From: Xestospongia bergquistia
Lineage: Eukaryota; Porifera; Demospongiae; Haplosclerida; Petrosiidae
DNA: 64,000 nt
NCBI GenBank assembly: GCA_963965975.1
Contig: OZ014417.1
Coordinates: 7,312,821-7,376,820, forward strand
Reading direction: 5' to 3'
Under the pieces are notes generated by a model. It made no database searches and was not told the origin of the DNA. It was given only the letters and a program-made list of their open reading frames with translations. A program made the translations under genes and the position numbers. Below are positions 53,827-64,000 of the stretch, in pieces. How positions within the stretch are numbered: position 1 is the first letter of the stretch; every line of letters begins with the position of its first letter.

Positions 53827-56044
53827 CTACAAACATAAACGTTGTTTTTTTTGTTGGTCTTCTTTGTATTTCACTGCATACTTCCAGATCTCAGTGACAT
53901 GTTGAAGTGAAAACTCATTAGGAAACATGTCTTCAAAACTTGGTATCTTCTCCAAATCAAAATAATCACATCCATCAATATAACTATCAATCAATCTGTA
54001 CATTATATGGAGCTAATATCATATAAGATGGTGTTTGTAACTTACGAATCCTCTGCTTCAAACTCTTGTCTATTTTTAACTTGTGTTACAATAAATTCAT
54101 AAAATATCTCCAAGAATTGATCCATATCAAAAGGACCTAATGCTGTCTTTAGTGTTTCTGTTTCCTCTTTTGTTAATTCCTGTTTGAAGGCTTTATTTAT
54201 ATCAGGAAATGGGTCCTGTAAATATCAAAATATTTTAAATGAAAACAATCTGTCTTTCATATTTATAACCTACATCTTTCCTTTTTATTATTTGTTGTGC
54301 TTGTTCAACATTCAAGATTCTCCATAGTGAGATAATGTGAGTTAGTTGACAATGTTCTTCAATCTAAAAAGCAGATGTCAATAATGTCATATTTTTGTAA
54401 GTGCTTCGATTCGTACTGTCTTTGGAAGTTTGCCATCCATTTTAAAGGACACCATATATCGTCTCATCATAGTTTGAGGCTTCCAGTTACCATACTGTAT
54501 AAATCCCATTGCAATATTTACTATGTCAATACAGTCTTGAAGACACTGTTTTCGGAATATCTCATGGATAATGTCATCTCTTTTCCTTTGTGGAAGTGGC
54601 GACTAGTTTAGAAGTATATAGAAATAGTTCTAAAAATGAAAAATTATACCTGTTCTATAGTTTTACGAATCTTTGTAAAAGTAACTGCTTCTAAGACATC
54701 ACTGCAATAAGACATGATAGGAATGTCACAGAAAATAAGAGGTTTTCCTCGAACAAAACGATCCAGAATATGTTTTTCTAAGGCAACATAATCATAAGTC
54801 ACATCTGCTCCATGTCCAGCTTTGAGAGAATATTTGCAATGAGAGAAAATAACATGAGAAAGTTGATGTTCAAATGAGATCATCTGACAATGCTGGATTT
54901 TACTGAGAGGTACTTCATGTTTTCCAGAACTATACAAAAATATACAAGAATATACAGTAATCATTAAAAATTGTTCCTTACATTGATTTCAGTTTCATCT
55001 TCTCCCATGACAAGTCAATGAAGTCATTTTGTAGTCTTGCTAAGTAACGAGCCAGTGCTATACTACATACTCCTTCTCCTTGTTCCATTGGCAGGAAAAA
55101 ACCAAGAGGTTGTTTGATTGTCATCTTTGTAGACACATATTTTTGTGGCACTATGACATCCACTAAATTTATGAAAGAAAATAGCAGTGGCAAGTGATAG
55201 GAACATACTAACTTAAAGTTAATAGTTCACGTTTCACTATGTTCCATGCACAGCAAAATGATTGAGCCCATTTTGTTAGTCTTTGTCTTTGATGCACTGT
55301 TAAAATCAATATGAAATGATATGATGTGATTCAAATACAACGGTCATTTATTTTACATATTGTAGCTGTGCCATCATCAACATATTGTTAATGAGTATTA
55401 TTATGCATGACGCCATACCTTTAGCAAGGTAGTCGTTAATAAACCTTTCTAAACTCATTCTAGCATCATTTTGATCAATACGATGGTGACATATCTCATA
55501 AAGTGATGTCTGTAACTGTACTATATCAGGTAGATACTGCAATGCTGACAATAAAGGGACCTTTATAAGTGGACAACATGCAATTCTGATTTATCATAAT
55601 TAAGATTTAGTATATATACAACCTTTGACAAAAACTTCTGCAAAATAGTGATTCCTGCAACACTTGTGTTATGTTGTAGACTCTGTGCTACATGATCAAT
55701 AGTGACTTGAGGTCGATAGATCCACAAGTGAGGTACTATATCTGTTGATGCTCTCGGTAATGTCTCATAAACCATTTGCTGCATGGTTCTTTCATCTGAA
55801 GTAATGGAGTCACAAAAGATATTTAAAATGTTATTACCTTTCCCTAAATCTTCAATAATACGTTGCCTTCCAATGTGAATATGATCATTAATATCCTGGA
55901 AAAAAATAATATTATATATCATAATAACGTGTTATGAACTTTTGTCATTGGTTTGATGAAAATGTTATCAAAACAAACTTCCCAACTTGAGCGAGCTTGG
56001 CGTGATTGTAAGGAGGTATCAATACCTGTTATGCAGTAAAATAG

Positions 56045-56077
<33 letters not shown>

Positions 56078-59000
56078 AGCTATGGCTCATATATTACACA
56101 TACATTAGATGAAGAAGCATGATGTCATATAGTGGGAACTATTGGTGAACAGCTTTAAAAGTTACATTTGGCAAGCTAAAATTTGAGGATTTACAAAATT
56201 TGTGCTCAAAAATGTAACAATTTTCCCAAAATACCAAAGATAACCCTCACTAATAACTCCTACTATATAGTGCAGATACTTAGATGAATAGGTGGTCATT
56301 TGGACATTGCATACCACTGATATCATCATGTTTCACTGTTAACATGTTGTGGACGAGTGTATGGATAAATAAAACACAATTATCAAAGCTTTGCTGTGTT
56401 GCTCTAGCCAATGTTTGAAGGTCTCTCTCAAGATGGTGCCAGAAAAAGTTCAGTATTTGCTCAGGAGGAACTGGTTCATTTTGTATGGCAGCTTGACTGA
56501 GTTCCTCACATGCTACCTGTAACAAAGATACATATTATTACCACTGTCATAAGTAACATAACCTTATCATTGGAGCTAGCTACCCACACACATAAAGCAT
56601 GAAGTAACAACCTCAAAATACAATTAGAGAGAGGAGAAAGGTCTCTTTCAGGAATGGGATCTGTTGTCCTTAAATCAGGTGGGTCAAGAAAATGGCCCAA
56701 TTTTGTTTCTCCTTTAGAGTCATGGTCATGTCTTTTATAAGTGTTTAATATGCAGTAGCAAATTAAATTGTTTGCCTACTTTTTGACAACTTGGACATTG
56801 CCTTTTCTTTCTTTGTGATGTTTTTCTCCACCTATTAGAGCTCCACAAAAACATTTTGCTTGTCCCCCCCTTTTTATCACTGGATTTCCACACTAAATAT
56901 TTGAAAAATTTAATAAAATAATCATTATTTAGAACTCACATCACCAATAAAGTAGTCATGTCCATTTGGGCATTCTGTATTGATAGATTAATAGTGGCAA
57001 AACAAAGAAATGATATTACTTACTCCAACGAGCTTCACCAGCAGTACCATCAACTACAACATCTATGATATCATCACGCATTGTTGGCCAATACATCTCC
57101 TAAAACAAAGTATAAGTATAGACTGTAGAGATTATATATATATGTAACCCACCTTTGATTTAGCTGTTTGTGTCAATATTGTCACAAATGGAGTAAGTAG
57201 TTTATCATGTGACAGTGCTACTATTACTAAACTATAATGCACTATTATGGCTGTTAGTGCTTCTTGGGTATTATTTTCCCAGGGAGTGAAAATAACTTCA
57301 GATAGTTTTTCAGAACTCTTCTTGATGTTAAAAAGTTGTAACATTGGCAGCTATCAAATCATGAAGTTTAACAACAAATTTACATAATTAATATAACTTA
57401 CACTCTCTTTGCCTAAGACAGTTTGAAAATGATGAATCTCCTAAATTACAGAAAGTGTAAAATAAAACCAGTCCTGTTTTTGACATACTTTTTGCCCTAT
57501 GACTTCTGTACAGTTTGTTTCCAATGTAGTCTTTCTAAACAATGCTAACAGAGCAATGATTTGGTTTAATTTAGGAAAATCCTGTCAAAAATAATGATGT
57601 ACAAGCGTAAAGTACAAACATAAGCTATATTATATTATATTATATTATAATATTATATTATTAACCTTCATTTCATTGGAAAATTGACCTATCCTATAGC
57701 CTGACTTAGAATAGACCCACTTTGCACGTAATACAGTGTAGTCTGGCCCAATAATGACATAATTATCTGTATCCTTAAAAAAATATTAACAAATAATTGT
57801 GTGCTGTTTTACATATACCTTTGATTTTGGTGCAAACCATTCAAATTCAGCTAAATCACCAAGTTGGTATAAATATGGAAATCCATATTGTCTCACTATT
57901 TGCTTTATGAGGAATTCTTTAGGCTCCTTCACTGCACTTTTCTCCACCAAATTTTGAACAGTGTTTTTAAATTTCTGAAGGTTTTCTTTTGTAGCCCTTG
58001 GTAATTTCTCCATTTTATCTGGGTTACAGTAATATTCATAGAATATTTTTGCAGCAAAACACATTCCAAATCGAACTTGTGCAATACATTGCATGAACTC
58101 AACTTGCAATGTCCTTTTGTATTCATTAACAAGGTCTCTATCTCTCAAGACATTTAGTGCTTCAACTAGGCACTTATTTCCCAATTGCAACTGGTCATCT
58201 AAATTATTCTTTGAAGTATTTTGATTATGGAGGCCATCCTGAATATATTAAGTCAAAATACATAGTAATTCTATAATTAACTCACTTCTAATGATTTGAT
58301 TGATAAAAGTATCAGCTCTTGATCATCAGTGACATATTCCTTGCCAAATCTTTTCCCAATGAATCCCTGATAGTTTTGCAACTTTTTCACTAGTTGCTCA
58401 GGACTACAACAACATATTTTAAAACACTAATATGTATTTTAAAAGGCTCACTTGTATTCCAGCAAAAGTTGTAGTAATACTGAACGAGCTAATGGACAAC
58501 TGTGGGCATATTCCTCTTCAAAAAGAAACAAATCTTTATAATCTTCATGTTCTGTGTTTGTCACTATCTCCAGCAGTTTCTTTAAAAATGCATCTGTAGG
58601 CTTCTCAGGAGCAATTTGTGAAAAACAACACTGTGACACTAGCTCCATAAAGAAATTTAAGCAATGTTGTTGGACTTGTTTTAACAATTCATAGTCTTTC
58701 CTATTTGTATAAAATGAGGGAATTGTAACTAACAGTTTTTTCTAATCACAACATTTCAACCTTTTTTCTTCTGGAATTGGGAATTCCATTTCTCGTGATA
58801 TAGGAGTGTTACAAATATGACAACAAGGACCATTATGTTCAAGAGAATCTTGATAACAAGCCTTACAAAACATGTGATTATTATCACAAGGTAAATATAT
58901 CACATCTTTCATGCTGAGATTTAATTTGCAGTCTTGACATTTTGCTGGTTGTTGTCTGTTATGTTTGTGTATAGTGAATAAAAGATCCTTTTATGATAAA

Positions 59001-62000
59001 TTTTTTACTTACATTGGAAGCGTTGACAAAATGCCTTTAATTTGTTTGATGCTTTGCTCAAGTATTTTTGGCTCAGAGAACTTGATATTTTTGAGAAGCT
59101 AGTAACAAAAATGAGTTATCATATTAGATATCTAATCACAACTACTTTAATCATACACTATTATATCTTTTCAAAAACACAAATTTGTTTGTACTCATTT
59201 GCAAATCAGGTGGTAACTGAGAGATGACATGTTCAGCTAACAATGCCACTGCCCCTACTTTCTGCCAGTTTGATCTGTATTTTAAATTGGAATGTAAAGA
59301 AATACTTATAAAATCAAGGTATGTTAACTGTATATATTAATGTACCTTGATTTTATAAGTATTTCTTTACTAGTTTCATCGTGTGACTTTAAGAATAATA
59401 CAGACTCAATAGCATTTTTACAGGAATGGAAGTCTAAGATCCAGTTATACATGCTTTCATTATTCCAGTTCATTTTATCTGGTGACATGTGATCAATAAC
59501 ACATTCAGCTGCTTCAAAATGAAGAATCTGTTGATTTCCAAAGTCTTACACTACTAGGGTATTATAAACATACTAACCAATTGACCAGATGAGAAGAGTT
59601 TCCTTCCTTTTAGTAAACTAGGAAGTTTTGGAAACACTTTAGATAATTCTACAAACCAGAATATTTCTTTTTCCATTAAACCATAAGACCAGTGGACACC
59701 AACTATGGCATTAATTAAAGGAAAAGGTTGTTGTGACAGAATTGCAGGCTCAAAAGTACTGACAAGTATATCCATTACTTTACAAAAAATCTGTAGAAAC
59801 AAAAGTTTAATGCACATTTGCCATAACTTTCTTCTCACCTCATATATACTGTCTATACATGAATCATCAATAGGTAGGACTAGATTTCTGATGAAATCAT
59901 GAAGATAGTGTTGATACAACTCTAATGAAAGTTCTGTAGGAACTACTTCAATGTCTTCATAGAAAGTGAGATTAGTTGTTGTATGTACTAACTCAGTGAA
60001 CGTTTTTCTATTATTGCCTGATTATGTATAATATATCATGAATGGCATAGAATTATAATGCAATCATCACCTTCATTGAGATTGCTCTTTTGAATAGTTT
60101 TACCAATGACAGCTTCAATTTGATCAATCAGTTCCCATGAAAATGGGAACTTACAACAATAGCTCCTTCCTTTAACATTGGTGGCAGAGGCACTAGAAGT
60201 GACGATGTCATTGTAATTAAACTGTAAGAACATTGTGTTGTTAAAAAGGGACAACCATAACTTCTTTATACAAGGGTTGTTATCTCCTCTCAGTAAATCC
60301 AAGTTGCTGTTTTGGTCAATTTGAGAGAGAATATAGGACAGAATACACTGAATGTGAACATCCATTAACTTCTTAATTGAATTCACTAGGGTAAGGTGAG
60401 ATTGCAGCTGATGTCTGTCAAATGCTATATTTACTGCCCATTTGTCAGGATAAATCATAGACTCATCTCTTTCTTTCAAGAGTAATTTCATTCTCATTAA
60501 CAAACAATTAACAAAAGAGATGGAATCTAAAAAAAAATTGCAACATCAATACAATCAAATGTACTAGCTCACCAAAATCACAGTCAAGGGAGACCTTATT
60601 TGATATCAGTTCAAACAGATTATCAATCAGTTTTTCCATATTCTGGCCATGGTATGATTGTACTGTTACAATCTTTTGCACTGCTAGTTGAATGTTGTCT
60701 CTAATCCTTGTAGTAATTTTGAAATCAGAAGGAACTTCATTGTCTTTTTCAATTAAGATGTTAAAAAATAAATGAAAAGGTTCAGAGAGGGCATATTTCA
60801 CTATTTGATCTACTCCTGGTGGGCAGGTTGCATCATCAATGTGAATGGATGTCCATGGTCCTCCTTGAAATGAAGTGAATGCTGTACCACCTGCCACTCG
60901 AGGTAATTGAATAATAAAAATCATATGAGTGACACCAAACTCAGGTTTCTTTGGTCTTCTCATCTCATCTATTAGATGATGTTGAGCACAAGCTATGAGA
61001 TCACTATTCCTTTCATCATAATTGCATTGGATGATCATAAGTTTGTTTTCTGAACTTGATTCGAGCATTTCTCTAGGAAAAATTAAAGAACAAATAAATG
61101 CAACAACAATTAAAGTGGTATACCTGACTTCACTGGAGAAATCTAGTTCTGTATCAAAATCAGAAAGTTGAAAAACATTTATACATTTCTTGGGAAAATT
61201 AAGACCCAATGATAGCTCTGGTATATAATTCCGTGTTAACAAAGGTCCAAAAGTAGTAATCTTTGTTATTAGTATATCAATTAAAATTTAAAAACATTTT
61301 TCTACCTGTATGATTGCTCCATCAGCAAAATTATGTAAATTGTTTTGGAGGTAATCAATTAATGAAAAGTGGTTTTGTTGATCAAAGTAGATGCTGAAAG
61401 CTTGATCTTTAGTTTCTTCATCACACATAGCACTACTAGATCTCAAACGAGCTAAAGCATCCATAGAGGCAGTTTGTAGAAGAATATCCATGCTTTGCTT
61501 GGTCACCTAAAATATTAAAAGTTATACAATCAATTACAATTAATTAATTATTATTATTAGTTATCAATTACACCTCATCATCCTCAGAAGCATTTAATGT
61601 TTGATAAACATGAAGAATAATAGAAGCAGCAGTGTCATCTTGATAACCCACAAATGCATCAGACACAAAAAACCTATAGTATTAAATAGCTCATCAATCA
61701 TAACCAATAAATTATATTTATCCTACCTTTTACCATTGTGTTCAATATTAGCAAATCTCTCTATCCACTTTTGAAGATTTTTGGCCAGAGACTTCTGCTT
61801 TTGTGTCAAAATAGTTTCTGACACAACAAAGTGTTTCTCTAATCGATTGATAAGTGCAATAGGAAATTGTGTAAAGACACGATTCCTCTCAGCTATGATA
61901 ATAAGCCGAAAATTTGGATTAACTCGACACTTAATTCTGTATGATCGTAAACCCAGATCAACATACCGACCAGTAGGTAATTCAGTGTAACATTGGTTGA

Positions 62001-64000
62001 GGACATCATAAAGACTTTCATAGATCTGCTCATAGTTCAGTAGTACTACTGGGTAACCTTTCTCCATATATGCTTTAATCTTGTTGATGTTGACACAAAC
62101 TTGAGTATACTCTGTGTCCTTAGGGAAACTACTGCCATAAAATACATAAAGTGTCTCATCTTTTAACAATTCTGTTTGAAGAATTCTTAATGCTGACTGG
62201 TTCTCTGTCATGAATAGAAGATACCGATTTTCTTGTTTTGGTGCATTTTCTCCATGTTGAATCTTCAAAGGCTTCAAACTATCTTTGATAAGCTCTAGTG
62301 CTTCATTTTCTTTCTCATCCAGTGACACTAGTGAGGCAGGATTTGGAATTTCCTTCAGAGGAGTAACAGTGGGATGCCCACTAAAATTACGAAGAATGGC
62401 ACTTCGATAATCTTCAGGTGAAGGAGGGGCTCCTTTCTCAATACATTTCCAACAAAGCATTTTAATCATTGTGTAAAAGTCTCTTAGACCAAAGAATTCA
62501 CGAACTTCATCTTTCTGATCATCTCTGTACTCTTCTTGTTTAGTACAAATGTTACGATACATTGTAGCTAATGCATCAAATGATTTTGTTAATTCATCTC
62601 TGATTGGAGCTTTGTCAACTATATTAGCAATACCATATGCACTTTTCAGTAGCTCTTTTTGGGCTGGTGGACATCGTGTCACCATAATACCTCGATTCAT
62701 CTTAGCAGGATCCAGAGCCCAATTGGAAATTCCAATAAAAGCAACTCTTTCCTCAGGAGCAATTTCCATTTCATTTGGATTAGTTCCTGCTGTACCATCT
62801 TCAAGATAAGGGTGTAAAACTTTTAATGGTAGGCCTGGAGCATCTTCTGCTAAGCCAATCTCTTCCAAAATAACAACAGAGGCAAATCTTTTGGCATCCT
62901 GACTTTTCTGAAAAACTGTGGCTTCTTTAAAAATTTCTATCAAAGAATCAGTGGTAGAGAACTGATTACATTGATAAGGAAACAGCTGTATTTGTTTAAG
63001 ATTCTTTAACAATTCATTTTTTGAATACTGGCCTTGCATTGAGTTAGCAACAATGGATTTTGCTAGTGACTTTGAGCTACCAGGCTTTCCTACAATAAAC
63101 AGTGGTAGTCTGTTCTCAATACATACCACCATCATAAATACATTCTCACGTAGAGCAGCATTATGTGCAATGTTATGTGGAACATCCATTGCATTTAGAA
63201 AGACTGTTTGAATGCTACAAACAAAAATATGGCAGAGACTCATAAATTACAAAATATGACATCAATATTTGTCATAAAATTACAAATAAACTCCTTTTAA
63301 AATAGAAAATGCATATTTGTTATTTATGTACCTTTTAATTTCATTTTTAAAAATGCTAATTTTTTCATCAACTGTTTCTCCTGGTATATGATATGGATGT
63401 TGAAATTGTGAGACAATTGTTTGAACAAATGTCTGTCTAGCTGTCTTATCTGCTAATCTAACATAATAACAGACACTGATAGAATAAATGAGAGCTCGCA
63501 TGATATCATAAGAATCCTAAAAACAATATGTTGCATAAATGATGTTTAGTATACATTATATTACTTTAATTCTTTTAGTTCTCAATGTTTTTCTGTTTAA
63601 TTCCTCTTTTAAAAAAGTAATTGTGTTAAGTTTTTCCAGGAACCATTTAAAAAATATCATAGCTCGAACTATATCTCGTAAACTCACATATTTACATTCG
63701 TTCTGATTAAACACATGATTAAAAATGAGTTCATACTTAGCTTAGTTACCTTTTGTTCTCTCATATATTTCTGACATACACAAAGGACTTTTACTACTGT
63801 TATTTGTACTTCATCCTTTTTATTAGGAGCAATGAATTGGCAATCAAATAGCTTTAAAATTAATTAAAACTACAATAATGAAAGTATACAAAGCAACTAC
63901 CTGATTGCTGACAATTTTTTTAATGTATTCTTCTTCTGTTGTTCCAGCAACAGATCCAAAGTCATACACAAATTGATACATACTTGGAGGAAGAGGAAGT
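53827..64000 (-). CDS. RNF213: RNF213-type AAA+ E3 ubiquitin ligase (mysterin), 3' part
   Basis: Thirty-eight exons chain in phase from the window edge to TAG at 53827-53829, about 2,612 aa: 63901-64000, 63750-63851, 63565-63702, 63332-63516, 61727-63214, 61574-61673, 61306-61506, 61124-61260, 60573-61072, 60071-60526, 59839-60017, 59578-59790, 59346-59527, 59157-59274, 59013-59098, 58761-58955, 58452-58700, 58286-58403, 57819-58238, 57666-57773, 57489-57581, 57402-57440, 57153-57350, 57024-57099, 56940-56974, 56781-56892, 56563-56711, 56315-56516, 55940-56025, 55623-55895, 55419-55560, 55213-55296, 54982-55162, 54650-54929, 54417-54602, 54274-54363, 54046-54215, 53827-53995. RNF213 proteins are giant dynein-like AAA+ ubiquitin ligases acting at lipid droplets and on intracellular bacteria. 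Landmarks: VGKPGSSKSLAKS, ILEEIGLAEDAPGLPLKVLH, VTHMIFIIQLPRV, FQGGPWTSIHIDD, a RING and an RZ finger. The N-terminal half and first AAA module lie outside the window. One of several RNF213-like paralogues is possible. Confidence 0.92.
56043..56075. repeat. (TA)n microsatellite in RNF213-like intron
   Basis: About 33 bp of TA between exons 55940-56025 and 56315-56516. Confidence 0.9.
56781..56974 (-). other. RZ-type zinc finger of RNF213-like gene
   Basis: Exons 56940-56974 and 56781-56892 join as WKCPNGHDYFIGD/CGNPVI and continue CFCGALIGGEK. This matches the RZ signature CPxGHxYxIGxCG...CxxCxxxIGG of RNF213 and ZNFX1. In human RNF213 the cysteine and histidine here are needed for ubiquitylation of bacterial LPS. 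Confidence 0.93.
58761..59098 (-). other. RING finger of RNF213-like gene
   Basis: Exons 59013-59098 and 58761-58955. Zinc ligands are visible as CQDC, then LPCDNNHMFCKACY, then CCHIC, the C-C-C-H-C-C-C-C RING order. The exon continues ISREMEFPIPEEK. Confidence 0.88.
59294..59370. repeat. Perfect 28-bp inverted repeat spanning an exon-intron border
   Basis: Arms 59294-59321 and 59343-59370 are exact reverse complements with a 21-nt loop. The right arm contains the last 25 coding bases of exon 59346-59527 and its GTA donor, so the pre-mRNA can fold the 5' splice site into a stem. Confidence 0.85.
61727..63214 (-). other. AAA+ module exon of RNF213-like gene
   Basis: A single 1,488-nt exon, by far the largest of the gene, encodes Walker A (FIVGKPGSSKSLAKSIV), Walker B-like SVVILEEIGLAED, the conserved GLPLKVLHPYLEDG, a sensor-like FIGISNWALDPAKMNRG and NPNFRLIIIAERNRVF followed by FPIALINRLEKHF. 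The motifs match the second active AAA unit of vertebrate RNF213. Confidence 0.93.

Overview
The window is eukaryotic nuclear DNA, AT-rich, with many short introns (often 50-100 nt), abundant microsatellites and compact gene spacing. The gene content is animal: CDK9, a GAIN/GPS adhesion GPCR, VMP1, nucleoredoxins and RNF213. Long SRCR arrays on a receptor together with short-intron architecture suggest a sponge (demosponge, Amphimedon-like); this organism call is an inference, not proven by the sequence. All gene models below were assembled by hand from GT/AG splice sites and checked for intron phase. Exon ends may be off by one or a few bases, especially where two AGs compete.

Layout. (1) 1-1760: upstream region with a 24-bp minisatellite and a 42-bp tandem repeat. 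(2) 1761-3587 (+): complete four-exon CDK9-type kinase, 371 aa, with an exact PITALRE motif. (3) 4265-29813 (-): one giant gene. I can chain 64 coding exons in a continuous frame (12,636 nt, 4,211 aa): signal peptide, 23 SRCR-like domains, three Ig domains, EGF, a fourth Ig, a furin site with a SEA-like segment, HormR-like domain, GAIN/GPS, 7TM and a tail ending in a PDZ-ligand-like TDL. This is the outstanding feature of the window. A 26-nt non-coding exon at 29926-29951 and a likely first exon near 35.3 kb suggest that the 5' leader spans another 5.5 kb. (4) 30-39.7 kb: about 10 kb without recognisable coding sequence, holding microsatellites and a fold-back element with a second inverted repeat nested in it. 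(5) 39744-43247 (+): complete 13-exon VMP1, 400 aa.

(6) 43.3-53.4 kb: nucleoredoxin cluster. Three tandem units (A, B, C) each contain a small acidic coiled-coil-like gene on the minus strand, a 162-169 bp intergenic spacer that must hold both promoters, and a nucleoredoxin-like gene on the plus strand. Unit C carries a full-length nucleoredoxin (431 aa). Units A and B are truncated to the first thioredoxin fold, and its WCPPC active site is replaced by SSPDS. A fourth, diverged full-length nucleoredoxin (420 aa) follows at 51110-53396. (7) 53827-64000 (-): the 3' 38 exons (about 2,612 aa) of an RNF213-type AAA+/E3 ubiquitin ligase, with Walker A GKPGSSKS, a RING and an RZ-type zinc finger; its 5' end lies beyond the window.

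The genes do not form an obvious pathway. VMP1 (ER and autophagy membrane protein), nucleoredoxin (redox adaptor) and RNF213 (membrane and lipid-droplet ubiquitin ligase, antimicrobial in vertebrates) are cytoplasmic housekeeping or defence factors, whereas the SRCR-GPCR is a cell-surface recognition receptor.
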